From positions 124,001 to 188,000 of the forward strand of contig NZ_OBMR01000005.1 of assembly GCF_900218035.1 (NCBI RefSeq): 64,000 nucleotides of DNA, given 5' to 3'. Every line of letters begins with the position of its first letter. The stretch's first letter is position 1. Source of the DNA: Pseudobutyrivibrio ruminis DSM 9787. GTDB taxonomy: Bacteria; Bacillota; Clostridia; Lachnospirales; Lachnospiraceae. The position numbers were made by a program, and so were the translations under genes. Of the stretch, positions 32,440 to 41,018 are shown piece after piece. The notes under the pieces are model-generated. The model was not told the DNA's origin. It was given only the letters and a program-made list of their open reading frames with translations, and searched no databases.

Positions 32440-33570
32440 TTACTGAAGCTGATCTTCTGTGTAGTAACCAGAATCGATAAGAAGTTCTTTGTAGTTGTCC
32501 TTATCAGCGAATACTGGCTCGCAAAGGTATGAAGGAATAACTCCTGTACCATTGTCATATGTCTCAGTATCGTTAACATCTACTTCTGAACCGCTGAGGA
32601 TCTGACCTACCATCTTAACAACCTGTGAAGCAAGTGTACGTGTATCCTTGAATACTGACATAGACTGCTTTCCAGCGATCATGTTCTTTGTGTTCTCAAT
32701 ATCGCAATCCTGACCTGTGATGATTGGATATTCACCCTTGTAGTTTGCTGCAAGTGCGTTCTCAACACCAAGTGCTGTAGAATCGTTAGAGCAGAGGCAA
32801 ACATCAAGGTCTTCGTTAGCGTAGTTAGAAGAAAGAATTGTCTCCATACGTGACTGAGCTGTTTCTGTAGCCCATGCTGGAGTAGCAACTTCTGCGAAAT
32901 CTACCTGACCAGACTTAACAACAAGTGTACCAGCCTCGATGTATGGCTTAAGAAGATCCATAGCACCATCATAGAAGAAACCAGCGTTGTTATCACCTGG
33001 GTCACCAGCTGTGATTTCCATTGTGAATGTCTCTGATGTGTTCTCAAGATCAAGCTGATCAATGATGTACTGACCCTGAACCTGACCTACCTTGTAGTTA
33101 TCGAATGTTGCATAGTATGAAACTGCATCTGAGTTCATAATCAAACGGTCATATGCGATAACTGGAATGTTCTTCTCAGCTGCCATATCCATAGCTTCAC
33201 CAAGTGATGAACCTTCGATAGCTGCAACTACAAGAACGTTACATCCTGAGTTGATCATGTTTTCAATCTGTGAAACCTGAGTCTGAACATCGTTTGAAGC
33301 GTACTGAAGGTCTACTTCGTAGCCAGCTGCTTCAAGCTCTGACTGCATGTTAGCACCATCCTGATTCCATCTCTGGAGATCCTTTGTAGGCATTGCAACA
33401 CCAACCTTTGTTCCGCCTGCTGTTGTAGCACCACCATCATCTGTTGTCTCTGTAGCTGTATCCCCACCAGCTGCACCTGTGTCTGTTGTCTCTGTGCTAG
33501 TTCCGCAACCTACAAACATTGAAGCTGCAAGAGCACCTGTCAAAAGTACACTTAATAACTTTCTCTTCAT
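32440..33570 (-). CDS. Sugar-binding lipoprotein (XylF/ChvE type)
   Basis: 376-aa binding protein of the ABC sugar importer. Lipobox LTGALAASMFVGCG (Cys near residue 22), acidic Thr/Gly-rich linker, then a periplasmic-binding fold: VGVAMPTKDLQRWNQDGANM, INSGCNVLVVAAIEGSS, PVIAYDRLIMNSDAVSYYATFDN, ITGQDCDIENTKNMIAGKQSMSVFKDTR. The YDRLI...FDN and GQD blocks are typical of xylose and multiple-sugar binding proteins. Upstream of ATPase and permease genes, with GGGAGG ribosome site. Confidence 0.93.
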   Translation of the reverse strand: MKRKLLSVLLTGALAASMFVGCGTSTETTDTGAAGGDTATETTDDGGATTAGGTKVGVAMPTKDLQRWNQDGANMQSELEAAGYEVDLQYASNDVQTQVSQIENMINSGCNVLVVAAIEGSSLGEAMDMAAEKNIPVIAYDRLIMNSDAVSYYATFDNYKVGQVQGQYIIDQLDLENTSETFTMEITAGDPGDNNAGFFYDGAMDLLKPYIEAGTLVVKSGQVDFAEVATPAWATETAQSRMETILSSNYANEDLDVCLCSNDSTALGVENALAANYKGEYPIITGQDCDIENTKNMIAGKQSMSVFKDTRTLASQVVKMVGQILSGSEVDVNDTETYDNGTGVIPSYLCEPVFADKDNYKELLIDSGYYTEDQLQ

Positions 33571-33688
33571 TCTTTGAAAACCTCCCTTTCATTTAGGTTT
33601 GTTTGTTACTATAGATACGATATCATGAAGATGTCTGAAAATGGTTGTCACTTTCTTCACATTTTTGTCTAACTTTATTCACACAATG

Positions 33689-33724
33689 AAAAATGACTAG
33701 CACATTTTTGTGCTAGTCATTTTT
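33689..33724. terminator. Bidirectional-looking terminator between the two binding-protein genes
   Basis: 16-bp perfect arms aaaaatgactagcaca (33689-33704) and its complement (33709-33724), loop tttt. It ends the sensor operon transcript and insulates the transporter operon. Confidence 0.92.
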
Positions 33725-33741
33725 TGTCATGCAAAAATTTG

Positions 33742-34791
33742 CTATTCATTTTCACCGGATTCCTCAGAAACATTCATATAAACGTCCTCTTTTGAATGAA
33801 ATCCGCTGTCTATAATCACTTCATCGATATTGTCTCTGGTCACTGCCACTGGCTCCGTAGCCACATAAGGGATTTCATACTGCCCGTCACTTATTGTGGA
33901 ATCCACATCAATATCATCTCCACTGGCAAGCTGTACTGAAAGCTGCGCCGCCTGCTCTGCAAGCTTGCTCACTGGCTTAAACACTGTCATCAGCTGTGTT
34001 CCCTCAACAATGTGCTGACACGCAGGTAAATCTGCATCCTGGCCAACCACCGGCTTTACACCTGCCAGCTGGCATACAGCCAAAGCTCTGATTACAGATG
34101 TAGCCACATCATCATTGCCACACATTATGGCATCCGCCTGCTTGATAGTGTCCAAATTGTCATAAACATAGGCACCACCTAACTCAGCCTTCCAGCCCTC
34201 GCAATAGTATGTGTCCAGGATTTCGATATCGTTTTCATTCATAACTGAATAAAATCCGTCGTTTACCATAGGCACGTTACCATCAGTAAGTGGACCGCAA
34301 ATCATTACCACGCTTTTTGCACCAGAATCTGCCAAAGACTCTCCAAGCATTTTGCCTACCATGTTATTGTCGAATGATATGTAAAGGTCTGTGTCTGAAT
34401 TTGGGATAATTCTATCGTAACAAACCACAGCAATATCTTTTTCTTTAGCGGTTTTGATTACATCTGTTAGGGCTTCACCATCTACTGGAATTATTACCAG
34501 ACAATCCACGCCCTTATCTATCAGATATGTAATCTGCTCGATTTGTTTATCCACATCACCGTTTGCATTTTGAACATTAACCGTCGCCCCTAAAGATGAT
34601 GCTGTATCCACAAACACATCTCTATCCTTCTCCCAGCGCTCTATTACAAATGAATCAAAACACAAGCCAATTTCAATACCATCTTCTTTATTAGAAGAAG
34701 TATTTGCGCTATCTGCAGAGCTACTAGCGCATCCTGAAAGCATCGCAAGGGATAGTGTCATCACCACTATCTTTTTCATATATCCTTTCAT
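33742..34791 (-). CDS. Second sugar-binding lipoprotein (XylF type)
   Basis: 349-aa binding protein. Lipobox LSLAMLSGCASS, then EIGLCFDSFVIERWEKDRDVF, VDCLVIIPVDGEALT, VVCYDRIIPNSDTDLYISFDN, VVGQDADLPACQHIVEGTQLMTVFKP. It matches the XylF pattern closely but is coded with the two-component genes, not with the transporter. It may serve the same importer with other affinity. It is the last gene of the sensor operon. Confidence 0.9.
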   Translation of the reverse strand: MKGYMKKIVVMTLSLAMLSGCASSSADSANTSSNKEDGIEIGLCFDSFVIERWEKDRDVFVDTASSLGATVNVQNANGDVDKQIEQITYLIDKGVDCLVIIPVDGEALTDVIKTAKEKDIAVVCYDRIIPNSDTDLYISFDNNMVGKMLGESLADSGAKSVVMICGPLTDGNVPMVNDGFYSVMNENDIEILDTYYCEGWKAELGGAYVYDNLDTIKQADAIMCGNDDVATSVIRALAVCQLAGVKPVVGQDADLPACQHIVEGTQLMTVFKPVSKLAEQAAQLSVQLASGDDIDVDSTISDGQYEIPYVATEPVAVTRDNIDEVIIDSGFHSKEDVYMNVSEESGENE

Positions 34792-34812
34792 TCTTATTCA
34801 CCCCAATAATTA

Positions 34813-36405
34813 TTAGTTACATTTCGCGTAGTCTGTAGGTGTCTTTCCAGTATACTTTTTAAAGTTACGTGAAAAGTAGTTTGGATCCGGATATCCTACC
34901 TCCGCTGATATCTCCTTCATGGACTTGCTAGTTGTCTTAAGCAGCTTCTTAGCCGCCTCGATACGTAGCTTTGTAAGATAGTCAATGAAGTTCTCACCTG
35001 TCTCCTCTTTAAAAACCTTTGAAAAGTAATATGAACTGATATTAACCATTCGGGATATATCATCGAGAGTTAATTCCTTCATATAGTTTTCATCTATGTA
35101 TTGCCTTGCTTTATTGACAACACTCATGGACTGCTCTTCCTGCTTGTTTGCCACCCAAACAGCAGCAGCCTTCATCTTTTCAATAAACCAATGCTTTACT
35201 TCGTTTAATCCCCCAAGATTCAATAGCTCTGACAAATAATTTGCCCTGCTTTTAAACTCGTATACACGAGCTGTCTTTTCATAAGATAGATGCTCCGCCC
35301 AAAGAACGAACTCCAAGCATTTCAATCGAACACTGTCATTATCATTTGCGTAGTTTTCTTCCATCCACTCAAAGAACGCCTGTGATAATGCCACCGTCTC
35401 ATTAACATTTCCAAGGGATATTTCATTAAACAAACGCTTTTCCAAATCCATTGGATAACTTTCCTCGTACTGACATGCAACAGGCATATCATCCACGTGG
35501 GCCACATGGCTTGTGGTTGCAATCAGCACTGAGTTTGCCTCCTCGTATGATTCCGCCATTCTATCCAGCGGCTTCACCGAACCAAATCCGATTCGAAAAT
35601 CCATATCAAATCTATCTGAAAGCTTTCGGCATAGTGCTCTTGCACTTTCTACCACATTATTTCTTTCATTATATGGCAATGTGCTACTGTCTGTCGGAAT
35701 AAGGATTGGTATTTTATTAGACATTACCGCTCCCATAATTCCCTTTATATAGTCCTCGGTTATGGTGTGAATCTCTCGATATGATTTCTGAGCCTGAATG
35801 GAAACCGCTACAGCACTGGTCATGTAGTTTCCCACCATCTCTCTACCAAATACCATGCAGGCCATGTATCCATATTCCGAATCAATTCCAAGCAGAGTTT
35901 TGTAATTATCAATATCCTCTTTAAAGTATTCCTTGAAAAGTAAATCCTGAATCAAACCATTTTCAATAATTGGCACTACAGTCTCCAGCTTTTCTCTAAC
36001 TCGAAGGTCATTGCTTCGCTTTGCTCTTTCACCATCGATTTGCCCCATGGCTTTATTTAGAATGGTGATGATTCCATCTCTACTAACCGGTTTGTTTAGG
36101 TAGTCCAAAACCCCCAGGGAAATAGCTTCCTTTGCATAATCGAATTTGTCGTACGCAGTCATTACTATAAATACAATATGACTGTTGGTCTTTCGAATTT
36201 CTCGCATAGCTTCGATGCCGTTGATGCCAGGCATCTGAATATCCATAAAGGCTATATCCGGCTGATACTCTTCTGCAAGCTCAATGACCTGTCTACCGGT
36301 TTTGGCTGTACGGATATCGCACTTGCTTCCGAATTCCTTTTCTATTATGAATTTCAATGAATCGATGACTATTCCCTCGTCATCCGCCAACATTATTTTA
36401 TACAT
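34813..36405 (-). CDS. YesN-type response regulator with AraC output
   Basis: 530-aa regulator. Receiver domain at residues 1-120 with the phosphoacceptor in DIAFMDIQMPGINGIEAM (Asp near 55), a central about 300-residue region, and a C-terminal AraC HTH from about 430 (YYFSKVFKEETGENFIDYLTKLR and YFSRNFKKYTGKTPTDYAK). Its partner is the kinase 6 bp upstream. Likely target: the sugar transporter operon that follows. Confidence 0.93.
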   Translation of the reverse strand: MYKIMLADDEGIVIDSLKFIIEKEFGSKCDIRTAKTGRQVIELAEEYQPDIAFMDIQMPGINGIEAMREIRKTNSHIVFIVMTAYDKFDYAKEAISLGVLDYLNKPVSRDGIITILNKAMGQIDGERAKRSNDLRVREKLETVVPIIENGLIQDLLFKEYFKEDIDNYKTLLGIDSEYGYMACMVFGREMVGNYMTSAVAVSIQAQKSYREIHTITEDYIKGIMGAVMSNKIPILIPTDSSTLPYNERNNVVESARALCRKLSDRFDMDFRIGFGSVKPLDRMAESYEEANSVLIATTSHVAHVDDMPVACQYEESYPMDLEKRLFNEISLGNVNETVALSQAFFEWMEENYANDNDSVRLKCLEFVLWAEHLSYEKTARVYEFKSRANYLSELLNLGGLNEVKHWFIEKMKAAAVWVANKQEEQSMSVVNKARQYIDENYMKELTLDDISRMVNISSYYFSKVFKEETGENFIDYLTKLRIEAAKKLLKTTSKSMKEISAEVGYPDPNYFSRNFKKYTGKTPTDYAKCN

Positions 36406-36410
36406 TACAT

Positions 36411-37901
36411 TTATTCCTTCTCATAATCCTTCTTTGGAAGATAAAGAATTGTCTCCGTTCCCATCTTTTCTCCCTCAGATATAATATCTAATACATCCTC
36501 ACTTTCGTAGAAGATGTTAAGACGCTCAATACAGTTGTTTAATCCAACTCCATTGGATGTGGATTTAGCAGGATTGCTCTTATATGTGCCATCCAAAACC
36601 TGCTCAATCTTTTCCTGTGTCATTCCAATACCATTGTCTTTGATGCTGACACATATATAATCACCCAGTTCATACACAGAAAGCTTTATTTTCTTGGTCC
36701 AATCAATATTTCTAAGGCCATAGTTGATACTGTTTTCAACAATAGGCTGAAGTATCATACTAGGTATCTTTACCCCAAGAAGTGACTCATCAATCTCCTT
36801 AGTGAACTGGATTTCCCCTGCGAATCTTACATTTATGATGTAAATGTAAATATCTACCAGCTCAATTTCCTCACGTAATGATACAACATCCTTGTTCTTT
36901 TTGATGTTGTATCTAAAGAAATCGGCCACTCTTTGAATGTAATTGCTGGTCCTGTCTGCCCCCTCCATCATGGCAAGCTGGGCGCCGGCATTCAAAGTAT
37001 TAAACAAGAAATGTGGATTAATCTGTGACTGCAAGTATCGAAGCTCTGCATCCTTAATATGGTTCTCCATTATCAGCTCGTTTTCCTTGAGGCGACGTTC
37101 CACTTCCATAGATTCACGAAGCTTTTCGATATAGTTCTTTATAGATACAACCATTTTGTTGAATGCTTTTGTTACTACGCCTACCTCATCATTGCTTTTA
37201 ACAGGCAGAAGCTCTACATTGAAGTCTCCCTGGGACACACTGTTGGCTGTAGCTGCCAGCTTTATAAGTGGGTCTGCAATAGTTGATGCGATAAGTACTA
37301 CGAAAAACAAATTGGCAATACCGATAATTACAAGTGTTAAAATATTCAGCTCTTCCAGGGTTTGAAGGGCTGTCATCATAGCTCCATAGGATTTAGAGTT
37401 GTTGATGAACTGCTGATTGTTGAGGTTTGTAATGCTGGTATCTATGTAGCCATATGTTCTGGCAGCCTCCTCATAGATACTCTTATATTTTTCTACATTA
37501 CCACCACGTTTACTTTCAACTGCCTGATTGGTAAGCTCCAGGTAGTTTTCCGACATATTTTTAATATTTCTCTCAAGGACTCTGTTTTCATTATCATCCT
37601 TGTTGTCATCCAGATCATCTACTAAATCAGAATACTCTTCTTCGTAGATATAGTACTGTTCCAACGCATCACTGGTTTTGGTATTTAAATAGCCTGCTGT
37701 GGCATTCTGCAAACGGTCCAGGCTCTCACTTAAATTGTTCAGTGTATTATTGCTGGCGTAGATAACATCCAGAGAGTTAAGCATCTGGGCAGTTCCTAAG
37801 TACAGCATCATGTTTACAAGGAACAGCAGTACCGTAGGAATACAAAATGACATAATCATCTTTTGTCTGAGGGAGATAGATTTTCGCTTGATTCTACTCA
37901 T
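36411..37901 (-). CDS. YesM/LytS-type sensor histidine kinase
   Basis: 496-aa membrane kinase. Helices near residues 12-34 and 190-210 enclose an extracytoplasmic domain of about 155 residues; a HAMP segment (DPLIKLAATANSVSQGDFNVELLPV), the His_kinase box LRYLQSQINPHFLFNTLNAG and the ATPase blocks NSINYGLRN and NGIGMTQE with GVGLNNC follow. The start overlaps the stop of the upstream binding-protein gene by 8 bases, which supports a physical partnership. Confidence 0.93.
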   Translation of the reverse strand: MSRIKRKSISLRQKMIMSFCIPTVLLFLVNMMLYLGTAQMLNSLDVIYASNNTLNNLSESLDRLQNATAGYLNTKTSDALEQYYIYEEEYSDLVDDLDDNKDDNENRVLERNIKNMSENYLELTNQAVESKRGGNVEKYKSIYEEAARTYGYIDTSITNLNNQQFINNSKSYGAMMTALQTLEELNILTLVIIGIANLFFVVLIASTIADPLIKLAATANSVSQGDFNVELLPVKSNDEVGVVTKAFNKMVVSIKNYIEKLRESMEVERRLKENELIMENHIKDAELRYLQSQINPHFLFNTLNAGAQLAMMEGADRTSNYIQRVADFFRYNIKKNKDVVSLREEIELVDIYIYIINVRFAGEIQFTKEIDESLLGVKIPSMILQPIVENSINYGLRNIDWTKKIKLSVYELGDYICVSIKDNGIGMTQEKIEQVLDGTYKSNPAKSTSNGVGLNNCIERLNIFYESEDVLDIISEGEKMGTETILYLPKKDYEKE

Positions 37902-38940
37902 TTTCTACCTCCTCCATCGCTTCATCGATGTTGGTGGCATCGATTACATTTGCGTCAACACTGATGTAATCAGATACATATCCTGCATCCCTATATTCGA
38001 TATATGCTTCTGCTGCAGATACGCCAATGCTCTGTGCATCCACATATACTGTGCTAAGAATAACCCCCTGTTTTATTCCAGTAAGAATGGTAGGTGAAAC
38101 ATTACTTCCTAAAAGCATTATCTGACCAACTTTGTTGTAGTCAATCATGGCCTGATAAAAGCTTTCTGTAGATTCCTGGTCAAGACAGATTACAACTGGC
38201 GCCAAATCATTTTCCTTAAAGAGATTTTGGATATACTCTTCATTTGCAAAAGCATCCTTGCTTTCAACCGTGCGTACTTCAAAATCCAAGTTTCCATTTG
38301 GCAATTCACGACCGTCCAATGCCGACTGCATATTATTAACAAAAGCACTTGCCTCAGTAGGATTGACTGTATTACCAGCCAAAACCATTACCTTCTTTTG
38401 CTTTGCGAGATTCTCAATTAAAGACTCTCCGTATAAGCTGGCGATAGTATAGCTATTAGCTCCAATATAGCTAACGCGATTTGCCATATCGATATCTGAC
38501 TCCAGTGTGAATACAGGAATATCTGCATGCTTTGCCTTTGCCACCATTTCGGCTGTCTCTGGAGAATCGTCTCCCTCTAGAAAGATGGCGTCACAATTGG
38601 ATTCGATGGCCATCTCCATATACTCCGCTTTTGAATATGATTTGTCGATACTGGTAGAAAGCATATCCACATACACACCCTGTTCAGAGCCATACTCCTT
38701 GGCAGATTTATATACATCCTGCCAAAAGTCCGATGAATCATTTGAAGAAATCATAATTACATAGGAATCGTACTGCTCATACTCCGCCTCAACCAGCAAT
38801 TCCTTAGCTTCATCCATGCGTTGCTGATAGATTCCTATACTGATAACCGTAGCTATAAACATAAAAGCAACAGCACAACCTGCTGCAATAGCAAGTGCAC
38901 TGTTGCTCTTTAATCTTCTTTTGCCCCCGAATATTTTCAT
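37894..38940 (-). CDS. Membrane-anchored sugar-binding sensor protein
   Basis: 348-aa protein with an N-terminal anchor (NSALAIAAGCAVAFMFIATVISIGIY) and no clear lipobox cysteine context, followed by a LacI/periplasmic-binding fold (YVIMISSNDSSDFWQDVY, CDAIFLEGDDSPETAEM, PVFTLESDIDMANRVSYIGANSY). First gene of a three-gene unit with the kinase and response regulator. In Clostridium beijerinckii an analogous protein, XylFII, binds D-xylose and activates the LytS kinase; the same role is inferred here. Confidence 0.85.
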   Translation of the reverse strand: MKIFGGKRRLKSNSALAIAAGCAVAFMFIATVISIGIYQQRMDEAKELLVEAEYEQYDSYVIMISSNDSSDFWQDVYKSAKEYGSEQGVYVDMLSTSIDKSYSKAEYMEMAIESNCDAIFLEGDDSPETAEMVAKAKHADIPVFTLESDIDMANRVSYIGANSYTIASLYGESLIENLAKQKKVMVLAGNTVNPTEASAFVNNMQSALDGRELPNGNLDFEVRTVESKDAFANEEYIQNLFKENDLAPVVICLDQESTESFYQAMIDYNKVGQIMLLGSNVSPTILTGIKQGVILSTVYVDAQSIGVSAAEAYIEYRDAGYVSDYISVDANVIDATNIDEAMEEVENE

Positions 38941-38982
38941 ATCATTAAACCCACCTAAAATACTTAGGTCAATTATAGCAGA

Positions 38983-39993
38983 TTAGGTGGCAAAATCAAC
39001 GTGCTGAACACTTCCGGCATGTCCATCTGACTCATGTAAAAAGATTCCTGTCTCACGCATTGCTGCCATTGCTTTGTGTTCATCATCATGCTGCACAAAA
39101 TCTGTTCCTACACGGCCAAGATAGATTGCTCCCACATCAGACTGTTTTAATGTGTAAAGCTCCATGTCTCCTTTTTCATTCATGGTCCAAACTCTTAGTT
39201 TCTCGAAGATGCTGTCATTTTCATCAATCCATCCGTTGCAGTCCTCATCAAAAATTTCAAGCTCTCTAAAGCCATCTCCTGTCGTTGCTCCAAACAGCTC
39301 TTTTCCATCATTGATTTCTCCGTCTTCATTTCTATCAAGTGCCAAGAATCCCGAGCCTGCTTCTAACTGATGAAGATTATCTTTCTCCCCATCTCCATCC
39401 AAATCAAAATAGAATGGTTGATCAGATACCTTCGTTGGATTGTCATTAAGATTTACCACCAATGGATCAATATATCTTACAAAGTTTTCCTCTACAGATT
39501 GGAATTCTTCCTTAAATGATTCCGACATTGCAAAACCATAATTGAAGTTCAGATGTCTGCCATCTGCAGTAACTGCAGTACCTACAGCTGAGTAAGCCAG
39601 CTCTTGACTTTCACTGTATTCGTAGTTGATTGTGGTTGTTTGATAATATCCCTCATTGCTTTTAAAAATTTCCTGCAACATACTCTTGAATTCAGAATCG
39701 TCGCCGAAAATCTTGCTCATCAATATAGCCCTGAGCAAATAATGCATCGTCTGCATTCTGGTTTGCATATTTGCAACTACTGATTCTGTAGGAGATTTTT
39801 CTCCTGCTTCCTGCACCTCCCCGTTTTGGTTCAATTCATAGTTCAGCGATGAAAGGAATCCTTCTCCATCATCTGCCATCACCACATTGCCCAGCTTGAT
39901 TGCCGGCCGGATAGTGTCCTCATACTCCACTTTCGTTGTTGCAGTGAAAGTACTTTTTGCGGCCATTTTGACCTCGGAATTTTGAATTACCAT
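38983..39993 (-). CDS. EF-hand/FrpC-like calcium-binding protein
   Basis: 336-aa protein without signal peptide. Residues about 185-280 carry three calcium loops: FDLDGDGEKD, LDRNEDGEINDGKELFG and DEDCNGWIDEND, in the same order and spacing as the Ca-binding module of FrpC/RTX-type proteins (DLDGDG...LALDRN.DG.I.DG.ELFG...LRVW). The N-terminal half (about 1-180) is not recognised. Function unknown. GGAGG precedes the ATG. Confidence 0.75.
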   Translation of the reverse strand: MVIQNSEVKMAAKSTFTATTKVEYEDTIRPAIKLGNVVMADDGEGFLSSLNYELNQNGEVQEAGEKSPTESVVANMQTRMQTMHYLLRAILMSKIFGDDSEFKSMLQEIFKSNEGYYQTTTINYEYSESQELAYSAVGTAVTADGRHLNFNYGFAMSESFKEEFQSVEENFVRYIDPLVVNLNDNPTKVSDQPFYFDLDGDGEKDNLHQLEAGSGFLALDRNEDGEINDGKELFGATTGDGFRELEIFDEDCNGWIDENDSIFEKLRVWTMNEKGDMELYTLKQSDVGAIYLGRVGTDFVQHDDEHKAMAAMRETGIFLHESDGHAGSVQHVDFAT

Positions 39994-40076
39994 GCTCTTT
40001 CCTCCTATAAATGAAACTTAATTTATAAAGGGAAAGTCCGTTTTCCTTATCACAGTTTCTAGTAAAAAGAAAAACC

Positions 40077-40094
40077 AGGAAGGCGTGCCTTCCT
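40077..40094 (-). terminator. Terminator after CPBP protease gene
   Basis: Arms aggaaggc (40077-40084) and gccttcct (40087-40094); the minus strand continues with tggtttttcttttt. Confidence 0.88.
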
Positions 40095-40122
40095 AGTCCT
40101 GTGATTATTATCGTCCGTGTAA

Positions 40123-40992
40123 TTATATATCGGCTGTAAATTCCTTTTCCTTAACAGATGAAGCCCCTTTTCTGAGAAGAATTATTGAAACGTAAGTAAC
40201 AACAAGGGAACCCAGCATCCACAAGAAGAATCCGATAACTGTATCGCCACCGTATGGCAAGAAATCTGAGCCATAGGTGCCAATCAAGTTGAATATCATA
40301 TGGATAATAATTGTAACAAATATATTGTTGTATAAGTGCATTACATAGCCCATTCCAAGTCCAAGGACAAATGCATAGCAGCCTTGGATTGCATTCATAT
40401 GGAAGGCACCAAAGAGGATTGCCTGTACAATGATTGCAAGGTAATATGGCATAACCTTTTTAGCTGCGCTAAATGTAACACCTCTGAAAATAAGCTCCTC
40501 GCATATTGGTGCAAGAACAACTGCATATATGCCCATGATAAGTGTAAGGCTGTCATCCAGGCCTGCAGTCTCCATAAGCTCTTCGTATTCCTCAAGCCAT
40601 GATGGAAATGCACTCGCTAATGCAGCTGTAAGGTAGTTGCTAACGTATTGCATGCCTAAGCAAAAGAGCAATACGCCTGCTATTGTAGCTGGAACATTCT
40701 TTGATACCTCTGATAGCTTAGTCTGCTTATCATCACTAAATATCTTCTTCTGCACGAATGTAAAAATAATGATTCCAGCAACAGCATATATGATATAAAG
40801 AACATTTGCTCCATCCGATAGCATTGCATCTACAAGCGCATTAACAAGATCTTCGTAGGTACTGCCATTAAATGTAGCAAGTACATAAGTAACGATTGCT
40901 TGAATTACGAATAAGCTGGCTCCAACCTGCAAAACAAATGCAAGAATACATGGAATAAATATCCAAGGTATATATTTTCTTTTGTCATTCAT
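40123..40992 (-). CDS. CPBP-family intramembrane protease
   Basis: 289-aa membrane protein with about eight helices. The Rce1-like motifs are CEELIFRGVTFSA (EExxxR), LFGAFHMNAIQG (FxxxH) and a later HMIFN segment. The family cleaves prenylated proteins in eukaryotes and is linked to bacteriocin immunity or signalling in bacteria; no bacteriocin gene is near. It lies 26 bp downstream of glycogen phosphorylase and may be co-transcribed. Confidence 0.9.
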   Translation of the reverse strand: MNDKRKYIPWIFIPCILAFVLQVGASLFVIQAIVTYVLATFNGSTYEDLVNALVDAMLSDGANVLYIIYAVAGIIIFTFVQKKIFSDDKQTKLSEVSKNVPATIAGVLLFCLGMQYVSNYLTAALASAFPSWLEEYEELMETAGLDDSLTLIMGIYAVVLAPICEELIFRGVTFSAAKKVMPYYLAIIVQAILFGAFHMNAIQGCYAFVLGLGMGYVMHLYNNIFVTIIIHMIFNLIGTYGSDFLPYGGDTVIGFFLWMLGSLVVTYVSIILLRKGASSVKEKEFTADI

Positions 40993-41018
40993 AGTCTGTA
41001 AACATTCCTTCTAGGCAC

